64,000 bases of DNA, taken from NCBI GenBank assembly GCA_028290305.1, contig JAQGKC010000346.1, forward strand, positions 1 to 64,000. Reading direction: 5' to 3'. The position numbers and the translations under genes were made by a program. The notes under the pieces were generated by a model. It worked only from the letters and a program-made list of their open reading frames with translations, did no database searches and was not told where the DNA came from. The stretch is from Bradyrhizobium sp. Lineage in GTDB: Bacteria; Pseudomonadota; Alphaproteobacteria; Rhizobiales; Xanthobacteraceae. The first letter of the stretch is position 1. Each line of letters starts with the position of its first letter. Below, one piece after another: positions 51,244 to 59,195 of this stretch.

Positions 51244-51996
51244 GTGAGCGGCAATGATCGCGCGGTTGCCTTGATCGAGGATTTCGAGAGAAAAATGTTA
51301 GAGCGAACGCCTCACACGGAGAAGGAACTGTCAGCGGCCGATCTCGCTTACAATGGGATCATTGACCTAGTCCTCAATAGCGAACTCAGGCCAGGAGAGC
51401 GCACCTCGGTCAATTTGCTCGCGGCGCGTCTGGACATCGGTCGAACACCGGTCAAGGAGGCGATAACGCGCTTGCAGACAGAGGGCCTGCTTTCGGTTGC
51501 CGGACGGAGCGGAACGATTGTCAACCGGATCGATCGGACCCAGACGGAGCAGCTTTTTGCGCTACGCAGGGCATTGGAAGACTTCGCTGCTGAATTCGCC
51601 GTGGAGAATGTCAGCGCGAAGGATCTTCAGCAGATGCGGAAATGCCTTCAGAGACTGGGGCAGTCCAACTCTACGTCGGAATTCGTCCGTGCGAACGTCG
51701 AATTCCACTCGCTGATCGTGAGGGCCGCCGCCAATCCGTTCCTCATCCGGTTTTATTCTCAACTTCAGATTCAGTTGCAGATCGTGACATATCTCGTTCA
51801 GCGGGGATTCGATCCGAAGGCGGCTGACGCGCGGCAGCGCGAGCATGCAGCGATCGTCAAGGCTCTTGAGAAACGTGATGCCCAAGCCTTGAAGAGCGCC
51901 TTGCGAGCGCATGTCCTGACGACGGAGCGCGCCATTCTGGCGACGTTGACCGCCGACAGCGAGCGACGCGAAAAGACGGCGGTGCGTAAGAAGTAG
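51244..51996 (+). CDS. GntR family regulator with FCD effector domain
   Basis: A 250-residue regulator. The N-terminal winged helix includes LAARLDIGRTPVKEAITRLQ and GLLSVAGRSGTIVNRI. The C-terminal FCD domain carries metal/ligand histidines in VEFHSLIVRAA, QREHAAIV and LRAHVLTT. The start is GTG 51244 or a later in-frame codon. Four near-identical palindromes flank surrounding transcription units, including one just downstream of this gene, so it is the best candidate for their binding protein. Confidence 0.88.
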   Translation: MSGNDRAVALIEDFERKMLERTPHTEKELSAADLAYNGIIDLVLNSELRPGERTSVNLLAARLDIGRTPVKEAITRLQTEGLLSVAGRSGTIVNRIDRTQTEQLFALRRALEDFAAEFAVENVSAKDLQQMRKCLQRLGQSNSTSEFVRANVEFHSLIVRAAANPFLIRFYSQLQIQLQIVTYLVQRGFDPKAADARQREHAAIVKALEKRDAQALKSALRAHVLTTERAILATLTADSERREKTAVRKK

Positions 51997-52020
51997 CGCA
52001 AGTAGGCGCTTTGTTTCTCA

Positions 52021-52040
52021 CTAAATTGACATGTCAATTT
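52021..52040. promoter_or_regulatory. GntR-type operator C, perfect palindrome upstream of nitrilase
   Basis: AAATTGACATGTCAATTT at 52023-52040 is a perfect 18-bp palindrome, located between the GntR stop and the nitrilase start. It is the cleanest member of the four-site set and defines the half-site ATTGACAT. Confidence 0.75.
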
Positions 52041-52081
52041 GAAGTGTTAGTATTTGTCCGTTGATAAATGGAACCCGTGCA

Positions 52082-53071
52082 ATGGCCAGCGACAATTCGA
52101 AAGCTTTCGGTCGGCTCGATGCGCCTTTTGAGCCGAAATACACCGCCGCATGTGTTCAGGCCGCCCCGGTGGCCTTCAATCTGCAGGCGACGCTCGAGAA
52201 GACGCGCGATCTAACTGCCGACGTCGCCAGGACAGGCGCCAAGCTGATCCTGTTCCCGGAGGCATTTATCTCGGCCTATCCGCGTGGCGCCAGCTTCGGC
52301 GCGACGATCGGGGCGCGTTCGCCGGAGGGCCGAGAATTGTTTCGGCTATATCATGCGTCGTCAATCGAGGTTCCCGGGCCAGCGGTCGATATTCTGGCGC
52401 AAATTGCCAAGCAAAACCGCGCATACCTTGTCATGGGTGTTATCGAACGCGATGGCGGAACGCTCTATTGTACAGTGGTGACATTTGCGCCGGACGGTCG
52501 CTTCCTTGGTAAACACCGCAAACTGATGCCGACAGGTTCGGAACGTTTAGTGTGGGGATACGGAGACGGCTCGACGCTGCCGGTGTTCGACACGGAGGTC
52601 GGCAAGCTCGGTTCGGTCATCTGTTGGGAGAACTACATGCCGATGATGCGGGCAGCGATGTATGCGCAGCAAATTCAGGTCTACTGCGCGCCCACTGCGG
52701 ATGGCCGTCCGACGTGGCTTTCCTCGATGCAGCATATCGCGCTTGAGGGCCGCTGCTTCGTACTTTCGAGCAACCAGTTCTGCCGCCGCAGCGACTATCC
52801 TGACAATTATCCATCGGATTTGCCGACAGAGCCCGATGCCATCGTGTCCCGCGGCGGCAGTTGCATTGTCGATCCCCTCGGAAATGTGCTTGCGGGTCCG
52901 CTGTGGGACGAGGAAGGCATCCTTTCGGCAGAGATCGATATCGGGCAGGTGGCCCGGGCACAGTACGATTTTGACCCGGTGGGGCATTATAGCCGACCCG
53001 ACATCTTCGCTCTGTCCGTCGACAAACGCGAGAAGCGTGCCGTCAATTCGCTCATTGCCGGAATCGACTAG
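52082..53071 (+). CDS. Nitrilase (carbon-nitrogen hydrolase superfamily, branch 1-type)
   Basis: A 329-residue hydrolase with the Glu-Lys-Cys triad: Glu60 in LILFPEAF, Lys147 in HRKLMPT, and Cys181 in VICWENYMP. The CWEN context and the length are typical of true nitrilases that convert R-CN to R-COOH and ammonia. ATG 52082 is preferred over TTG 52061. It lies directly behind operator C in the GntR regulon. Confidence 0.88.
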   Translation: MASDNSKAFGRLDAPFEPKYTAACVQAAPVAFNLQATLEKTRDLTADVARTGAKLILFPEAFISAYPRGASFGATIGARSPEGRELFRLYHASSIEVPGPAVDILAQIAKQNRAYLVMGVIERDGGTLYCTVVTFAPDGRFLGKHRKLMPTGSERLVWGYGDGSTLPVFDTEVGKLGSVICWENYMPMMRAAMYAQQIQVYCAPTADGRPTWLSSMQHIALEGRCFVLSSNQFCRRSDYPDNYPSDLPTEPDAIVSRGGSCIVDPLGNVLAGPLWDEEGILSAEIDIGQVARAQYDFDPVGHYSRPDIFALSVDKREKRAVNSLIAGID

Positions 53072-53139
53072 CCAGTGTGATCGCAGGGGGCGTCTGCCTC
53101 CAAATCGGGCGAGCGATGCTCGCATTATCGGCTTGAGAA

Positions 53140-53162
53140 TGACATGTTAAATTGATATGTCA
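53140..53162. promoter_or_regulatory. GntR-type operator D (upstream of cupin gene)
   Basis: TGACAT at 53140-53145 and ATGTCA at 53157-53162 bracket a TTAAATTGATATGT core (53147-53160), matching 12 of 14 bases of operators B and C. It ends where an in-frame ATG (53157) could start the cupin gene, so the real start is probably downstream. Confidence 0.65.
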
Positions 53163-53186
53163 GATCTAACAGAAGTGGAGCAATAC

Positions 53187-53570
53187 ATGAGCGGTCCGGC
53201 GCTTGTTTCTGTGGAAGATGTTCTTTCCGCAGTCGGCAACAATGCACATGGCAATTGTTCAAAAGCAGTTCTGCATCAGGTTCCTGAATCTGAAACCAGT
53301 CTCTTCAGCGTCAATCCCGGTCAGAAGCTTGCTCCCCACATTCATACCAAGACCTGGGATCTTTTCCTTGTCGTCTCGGGCAAAGGGGAAATCCGGTACA
53401 GGGGAGATGGCGAGGAGGGGGTTGTGCAGATGCCGTCACGTGCGTTTTGCGCGATGCCGCCTGGCTATGAGCATGAAGTTTGCAATCTCAGCGACACCGA
53501 GCCCTTCAGCTTCCTTCTGATTCACGCGCCCTGGACGGGGTACGATTTCGTGAAGACGGCGAAAAGCTGA
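53187..53570 (+). CDS. Small single-domain cupin
   Basis: A 127-residue cupin with metal-binding His residues in KLAPHIHTKTWDLFLVVSGKG (quoted in parts: APHIHTKTWD and LFLVVSGKG) and the C-terminal PPGYEHEVCN. ATG 53187 has GGAG at 53177-53180, whereas ATG 53157 lies within operator D. Function is unknown. Such cupins often bind the substrate or act as small isomerases or lyases in catabolic clusters. Confidence 0.78.
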   Translation: MSGPALVSVEDVLSAVGNNAHGNCSKAVLHQVPESETSLFSVNPGQKLAPHIHTKTWDLFLVVSGKGEIRYRGDGEEGVVQMPSRAFCAMPPGYEHEVCNLSDTEPFSFLLIHAPWTGYDFVKTAKS

Positions 53571-53610
53571 CGAGGCCCCGTTTTCGAACCGATAGTGCAG
53601 AGGTCGCAGT

Positions 53611-54573
53611 ATGCCGTGGATAAGGAATTTCGGTTCAATCGTCGCGACCATATCCGTATCGATCGGTGCGGTTCATGCGCAATCCGTCAAGCTGACGATT
53701 CCCACATTGCCCGCTCCCTCGCTTGGGGCATTCATGGGACCGGTAATCAAGGCCGAAAAGTTCGACGAACAGAACGGTCTTGATCTCACCTTCGTTCAGA
53801 AGCCGACCGCGACGTACCGAACGGATTTTGCCGCCGGTACCGACCAGCTCGGGGGCAGCGGTACCTTGTTGGCGGATGTCGCTCTTCTGAGGGACAAAGG
53901 CCTCAACGTTGTCTATTTGTTCAATGTCTTCGATTTTTGGGCCACAGTCGTTGTGCCGCAAGGCAGCGATGTAAAGACGGTGACCGATTTGAAGGGGAAG
54001 ACCCTCGCTGCGTCGTTGCCGACGGCAAGCTTTCCGATGTTCCGTTATCTCGCCAAGTTGGGCGGGCTCGATATGGATACGGTCCAATTGCGAAATTCGG
54101 ATTCGTCGGGGCTCGTCCCAATGGCCAAGAGTGGGCGCGCGGACGCTGTGCAGTTGTGGGAGCCTTCGTATTCGATCTTGATTCATGGCAACAATGACTT
54201 TCGAAGCATCGACGTCATGTCGAAGTGGAAGGAGACCACCGGCTATAACGCGTTTCCATATTTGGGAATTTCTGCGCAGCAGGCGTGGGTCGATCAAAAC
54301 AAGGCAATTATTCCGAAGCTGTTCGCTGCCTATGAGAAGGCAGCGGACTTCATCAAGACCAACCCTCAAAGAGCTGCCGCACTCATTGCCAAGGACCTGG
54401 GAGTTGCGGAGCCTGTCATCCAGGAGTTGATCGCGTCCGATCGTCTGCAATTGAATTTGTACTGGGCGAGTGCCAATAGGGCCGCTTCGGAGGAGGTGTT
54501 CAAGGCCGCCAAAAGTGTGGGCTATCTGAAATCGATGCCGAGCGAGAGCATTCTCTATGATCCAGCAAAATGA
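53611..54573 (+). CDS. NitT/TauT (SsuA-like) ABC substrate-binding protein
   Basis: A 320-residue periplasmic binding protein with a signal peptide (FGSIVATISVSIGAVHAQ). It has the SsuA/TauA fold (FDEQNGLDLTFVQKP, TVTDLKGKTLAASLPTAS, SGRADAVQLWEPS). Ligands in this family include sulfonates, nitrate and organic acids. It overlaps the permease gene and is the first gene of an importer trio. Confidence 0.85.
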   Translation: MPWIRNFGSIVATISVSIGAVHAQSVKLTIPTLPAPSLGAFMGPVIKAEKFDEQNGLDLTFVQKPTATYRTDFAAGTDQLGGSGTLLADVALLRDKGLNVVYLFNVFDFWATVVVPQGSDVKTVTDLKGKTLAASLPTASFPMFRYLAKLGGLDMDTVQLRNSDSSGLVPMAKSGRADAVQLWEPSYSILIHGNNDFRSIDVMSKWKETTGYNAFPYLGISAQQAWVDQNKAIIPKLFAAYEKAADFIKTNPQRAAALIAKDLGVAEPVIQELIASDRLQLNLYWASANRAASEEVFKAAKSVGYLKSMPSESILYDPAK

Positions 54574-55420
54574 GGCGTCCAATGGCGGCGCCAGTCTGTC
54601 TTTCGACGCGGTTCCGGATGACACCAATATAGTGAGCGCGGTTTCCGGTCGCTCGTTCTGGAAACGTCTCAGAGAGCACCAGCCTGCTATCGTCGACTTG
54701 ATCGCCGTCGCCGTGCTTTGGCAAATTTCGACTTACTTCTTCTCCCCGGCGATTGTGCCCCCGCTCGGCGATATCGGACGGGCGATCTGGAGGATCTTCT
54801 CGCAGTGGTCTAACCTCGTCAGTCTCCTCGCGACCTCGCTTCGTGTACTTGTGGCGCTTCTACTTGCATTTGTCCTGGGCACCGCACTCGGCGTCACGAT
54901 GGGACTTTTCAAGGGCGTGAGAACCTATGCGCGCCCTTTGCTGCATATGATCCAGGGCGTGCCCGCGCTTTCGTGGGTTGTTTTCGCCGTGATCTGGTTC
55001 GCGCAAGTGGAAGTCCGGATCGCGTTTATCTTGCTCATTGGGACATTGCCTGCATTCGCTCTCTACATCGACAGCGCCGTGCAATCGGTCAACCTCGATC
55101 TCATCCATCTGGGCCAGGCGTTTCGAGCAAGCCGGACGCAGAGTCTGACGAAGATTATTCTGCCTGCAATTGTGCCTGAAATCATGAGTGCGTGGACCGT
55201 CAACCTCGGAAACGGCGTACGCGTGGCCGTTATAGCAGAATTGATCGGCTCGACCGTCGGCGTCGGTTTTCAACTCCTGCAGGCGCAATCGGTATTCGAC
55301 ATGGCGGGCGCAGTGGCGTGGACGCTCAGTCTGGTTGCTGTGCTTTTCATCTACCAGGGAATTATCAGCTTCTGTGAAGGTCGACTGCTATCGTGGCGTC
55401 CCAGAAGCGAGGTCGCATGA
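54557..55420 (+). CDS. NitT/TauT-family ABC permease (SsuC-like)
   Basis: A 287-residue inner-membrane permease. Six hydrophobic segments follow a ~45-residue cytoplasmic N-terminus. The cytoplasmic loop contains FRASRTQSLTKIILPAIVPEI, corresponding to the EAA motif. It overlaps the binding-protein stop by 17 bp and the ATPase by ATGA. Confidence 0.87.
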   Translation: MIQQNEASNGGASLSFDAVPDDTNIVSAVSGRSFWKRLREHQPAIVDLIAVAVLWQISTYFFSPAIVPPLGDIGRAIWRIFSQWSNLVSLLATSLRVLVALLLAFVLGTALGVTMGLFKGVRTYARPLLHMIQGVPALSWVVFAVIWFAQVEVRIAFILLIGTLPAFALYIDSAVQSVNLDLIHLGQAFRASRTQSLTKIILPAIVPEIMSAWTVNLGNGVRVAVIAELIGSTVGVGFQLLQAQSVFDMAGAVAWTLSLVAVLFIYQGIISFCEGRLLSWRPRSEVA

Positions 55421-56205
55421 TGAACGAAATGCCCGTTGTCGTCTTCTCCAATGTCGTCAAGACATTCACGAGGGAAGGGGCCGTATTTACGGCCTGCTCC
55501 GGCCTTTCGTTCGACGTGCGGCGTGGGGAAGTCGTGGCCATTGTCGGGGAAACCGGCTGCGGTAAGTCGACAGCATTGTCGCTTCTGCTCGGTTTACAGG
55601 CGCCAAGTTCAGGCTCGGTGCGTGTGCTCGGAACAGACCCCTTCGCCGACTTTCAGGCCCTGAAAGGAAAGGTTGGCATCATCTTCCAGAACGACCGCCT
55701 TCTTCCCTGGCGCACCGCCACGGAGAACGTCGCGTTCGGAATGGAAATTCTTCACGTCCCGAAGGCGGAAAGACTGGAGAAAGCTCGGTTCTGGCTTAAC
55801 CGCGTTGGTTTGGGGCAGTTCATGAATTCGTATCCCCATCAGCTCTCAGGAGGCATGCGACAGCGAGTATCGATCGCCAGAACTTTTGCTCTCAATCCAG
55901 AATTACTGTTGGCAGACGAGGCATTCTCGGCGCTGGACGAAATCACAGCCGCTTCATTGAGAAACGACTTGTTGAACTTGATAGGCGAGGAGAAAAAAAC
56001 CACGGTCTTCATCACGCATTCGGTAACGGAAGCTGCAGAATTGGCCGAAAGAATTCTGGTTTTCGGCAAGCCCGGCTGGGCGGTATCCGAGATCAGAGCG
56101 AGGGACATGCTTTCGTCCGGTCGCACCCACCAGGATGTAGCTTCCGAAATACGAATGGGCCTTAAGTCGGCTCGTTCCCCTCAGGCTTTCTCGATCGCAT
56201 CATAG
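55417..56205 (+). CDS. NitT/TauT-family ABC ATP-binding protein (SsuB-like)
   Basis: A 262-residue ATPase with Walker A GETGCGKST, Q loop IIFQNDRLLPWRT, signature LSGGMRQRVSIARTF, Walker B LLLADEAFSALD, and H-loop FITHSVTEA. ATG 55417 overlaps the permease stop. It completes a full importer placed after the nitrilase/cupin genes. Confidence 0.9.
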   Translation: MMNEMPVVVFSNVVKTFTREGAVFTACSGLSFDVRRGEVVAIVGETGCGKSTALSLLLGLQAPSSGSVRVLGTDPFADFQALKGKVGIIFQNDRLLPWRTATENVAFGMEILHVPKAERLEKARFWLNRVGLGQFMNSYPHQLSGGMRQRVSIARTFALNPELLLADEAFSALDEITAASLRNDLLNLIGEEKKTTVFITHSVTEAAELAERILVFGKPGWAVSEIRARDMLSSGRTHQDVASEIRMGLKSARSPQAFSIAS

Positions 56206-56362
56206 GTCAGATGGTTCGCGCATCATCCGCTGTTGGCGGCGACTTGATCGGAGAATTATAATGAGCCCGTTGCAGGAATAGAGGCGCATGCGCTGCCCGT
56301 CGCGGTATCCGTCAGCGTCCTTTCTGACAAAGCGCGAGGAGGCAAGGGCAGGGCTGAGGATC

Positions 56363-58921
56363 TCAGGCTTCGTGTAGGATTGATCGTAGGCATCGCGCCA
56401 AATCCGCCAAGCGGAAGGGTTTGTCGATGATCGGAAATTCGTCCACCGCTCGATGTCGTTCCAGGACGTCCCCTGCATAGCCCGACGTGAGCAGGATTTT
56501 GATGCCCTTGCTGAGCCGCTTCGCTTCGCGGGCGAGCTCAACCCCGCTCATTCCGTTTGGCATCACGATATCGCTAAACAAGAGTTCGAATTGCTCGCCA
56601 CTCTCGAGCATCCGGAAGGCCTCCGCACCATTCCGGGCGGAAACAACCCGATAGCCGAACCTGGTCAGCATGGCCGACGTGACTTCCAGGAGATCGTCAT
56701 TGTCCTCGACCACCAGAATTCGCTCTGAGCCCGCCGGCAAGAGTTGTGTTTGGATGGCTTCAACTTCGGCATCAGGCTCTTGCGTGGCTTTAGGCAGGTA
56801 AAGAGCGACCGTGGTCCCTGCGCCGGGCACGCTTTCGACAGCAACATGTCCACCGGATTGTCGGACAAAGCCGTAGACCATGCTCAGGCCGAGCCCGGTG
56901 CCCTTGCCGACCTCTTTGGTCGTGAAGAAGGGCTCGAACACCCGATCCCGCACTTCCGGAGGCATCCCGCAGCCGGTGTCCGTGACGGACAGCCTGACAT
57001 ACGATCCGGGCAAGATTCCGACCGCGGCTCCCTCGTCCATGACGACGTTCCGCGTCTCGATCTCGAGTACGCCGCCGTCCGGCATGGCGTCTCGTCCATT
57101 CAGGGCCAGGTTGAGAAGAGCGGTCTCCAGTAGCGGCGGGTCGACATGGCACAACCACAATCGTTCATCGATCCGTAGATTGATCTCACATCGTCCCCCG
57201 ATCGCTTGGCGGATAAGTCCCTTGAACTCGGAAATGAGCTGATTTGCGTTGACCAGCTTTGGATTCAGTCTCTGCTGCCGGGAAAAGGCGAGAAGCTGCG
57301 CCGTTAGCTTTGTCCCCCGATCAACGGCACGTCGTGCGGTTGCCGCGAACTGCCGGATCCTGCCATGATCCGCCATGTCCTCAATGAGTTCGAGATTCGC
57401 AGAGACCACCGTAAGCAAGTTGTTGAAGTCGTGCGCGACGCCGCCCGTGAGCTGGCCGACTGACTCCATTTTCTGGCTCTGATGCAGCTGCTCCTCGATC
57501 AGGCGGCGCGCCTCCACGGCGTGCTTATGCTCGGTAATATCCCGGAAGTAGATCGCAAGACCTTGGCTGGAGGGGAACGCATTGATCGCGTACCACGTAT
57601 CGCGGCGAGCACAGCACGTTTCCAGCGAGGCCGGGGATTGGGTCGACATCGCCTCTCGAAGTTGGCTGAAAGTCTCCTCGTCAGCCTCCGGAAATGCCGC
57701 CCACAGGTTCGCGCCGATGAAATCGTGCCCCTCGGCAAACTCTGCCCAGGCCCGCCCGTTGAGATAGCTGATATGCCAGTCCTGATCGACAATGAGCACG
57801 CTGTCGGTTGTGCTCTCAAAGATCATCTTGATCCGAGCCGCGGCTTCCTCGGCCTTTTCCTTCGCCTCTGACAATTCGCGCTCGTGTTGTTCCAGTGCAT
57901 CGGCCATGGTGTTGAACGCGTCGGCGACCCGAGAGATTTCGGATCTATCCCGGATGTCCACACGTTGGGCGAATTCGCCAAGCCGCCATTGGTTTGCGGC
58001 GTCGACCAATTGGCCAAGTGGGCGATGGATGAACCGTCGGGCGCCCAACGATGTCAGGACTAACATCAGTGAGGTGCTCAAGACGATCAGGAGGATGCCG
58101 CGTTGCGTGCGATCTTGGATTTCGGTGAAGGCCTGCGCCTTGTTCAAGCCAAAGCTGACAACAAGCCCTCCGGAATCAGCTCGCAAGGCTGAGTAGCCTT
58201 CGATCCGCTCCACGCCATCGACGTCTAGGATGTCGACCGCGCCGCGGCCGTCCATTTTCAGGTATTTGTCACCGGGCATCTTTGTGCCGACGAACCGGTC
58301 GTTATGGGGGTAGCGGGCGAGATAAATACCGTTGCGGTCCGTGACAGCGAGGGCGGCTCCTTCCGGAACACCCTTTCGAGCAATGTAGTCAGCGAGCCAA
58401 TCGAGGCTGAGACCCGCTACGATGAGACCGCCCATGCGGCCACCGTCGTCGTAGAACGGCAACGCAAACTGAAGGACGTTCCGACCGGTCGACAGACCTG
58501 TCGAGAATTCTCCGACCGTGAATGCGCCGGTCTTCAAGAAGTTGGCAAAGTAGGTCCGTGCGGCGATGCTGATTGGCCTGTGGTCGCTGTTCGTGTCACA
58601 GAAGGACCGGCCATCCAAGTCGGTGACGAGAAAGGTAATGAACGCCGGAAACCGCTGTTGCATCGTAGCCAGGTAGGCATTGCATGCTTGGCTATCCCTC
58701 GTTTTTATCGCCGGGAGTTCTGACATCGCGATCAGGACTTCACGAATTCCCTGGACGATCTGCTGCTGTTCTGCTGCGGCGAGCTTAGCCAGGCTGAGCG
58801 CGTGGTTTTGTACTTCAACTTGGCGCGCGCGGCGCAGGTCAAATTCATTGTGCATTTGAATCGCGATCACGGGCAGCAGCGCGACAGCCACCAGAACGAA
58901 TAGACGTGATAAAAGTGTCAC
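56363..58921 (-). CDS. Hybrid sensor histidine kinase with extracellular Cache, HAMP, PAS and receiver domains
   Basis: An 852-residue membrane sensor: TM1 (residues 4-22), a double-Cache-like periplasmic domain (~30-270), and TM2 near 285. HAMP follows (IHRPLGQLVDAANQWRLGEF), PAS (~365-470), and HisKA with the phospho-His in TGGVAHDFNNLLTVV. HATPase_c has NLALNGRDAM, DTGCGMPP and GTGLGLSMVYGF. The C-terminal receiver has its phospho-Asp in LLFSDIVMPNGM. No separate response regulator gene is nearby. The GTG start at 58921 follows AGGAGGA. A small-molecule ligand such as an organic acid is likely sensed outside. Confidence 0.9.
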   Translation of the reverse strand: MTLLSRLFVLVAVALLPVIAIQMHNEFDLRRARQVEVQNHALSLAKLAAAEQQQIVQGIREVLIAMSELPAIKTRDSQACNAYLATMQQRFPAFITFLVTDLDGRSFCDTNSDHRPISIAARTYFANFLKTGAFTVGEFSTGLSTGRNVLQFALPFYDDGGRMGGLIVAGLSLDWLADYIARKGVPEGAALAVTDRNGIYLARYPHNDRFVGTKMPGDKYLKMDGRGAVDILDVDGVERIEGYSALRADSGGLVVSFGLNKAQAFTEIQDRTQRGILLIVLSTSLMLVLTSLGARRFIHRPLGQLVDAANQWRLGEFAQRVDIRDRSEISRVADAFNTMADALEQHERELSEAKEKAEEAAARIKMIFESTTDSVLIVDQDWHISYLNGRAWAEFAEGHDFIGANLWAAFPEADEETFSQLREAMSTQSPASLETCCARRDTWYAINAFPSSQGLAIYFRDITEHKHAVEARRLIEEQLHQSQKMESVGQLTGGVAHDFNNLLTVVSANLELIEDMADHGRIRQFAATARRAVDRGTKLTAQLLAFSRQQRLNPKLVNANQLISEFKGLIRQAIGGRCEINLRIDERLWLCHVDPPLLETALLNLALNGRDAMPDGGVLEIETRNVVMDEGAAVGILPGSYVRLSVTDTGCGMPPEVRDRVFEPFFTTKEVGKGTGLGLSMVYGFVRQSGGHVAVESVPGAGTTVALYLPKATQEPDAEVEAIQTQLLPAGSERILVVEDNDDLLEVTSAMLTRFGYRVVSARNGAEAFRMLESGEQFELLFSDIVMPNGMSGVELAREAKRLSKGIKILLTSGYAGDVLERHRAVDEFPIIDKPFRLADLARCLRSILHEA

Positions 58922-59044
58922 TTCTCAGCCGGTCCTCCTAAAATCCTCGTAACGTTTGCTGTCCCTTTCGAGCCTCCCGGCATCGTCTGCCACGGAAGAT
59001 GTGGGGGCCGTGTTACGGCTCGGTGTCATCGGCATCATAAACTT

Positions 59045-59127
59045 CGTTACGATCGTAACGCGCCGGGGAAACCGCGTTTCGCCCGGTTTCCGCCCTGCGT
59101 TTGTTACCCCCCGCTTACGATCGCAAC
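59045..59127. promoter_or_regulatory. Operator-like palindrome upstream of acyl-CoA ligase
   Basis: CGTTACGATCGTAACG at 59045-59060 is a perfect 16-bp palindrome. A degenerate copy, TTACGATCGCAA, lies at about 59114-59125. They sit in the divergent spacer between the histidine kinase and the ligase. No adjacent regulator gene is obvious. Confidence 0.45.
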
Positions 59128-59195
59128 CGTTTTTCCCAAGGCTGAAATCGTGCGGTAGCGCAAGCCCGTCCAATTTGGGTGCCCGCATATCAGCA

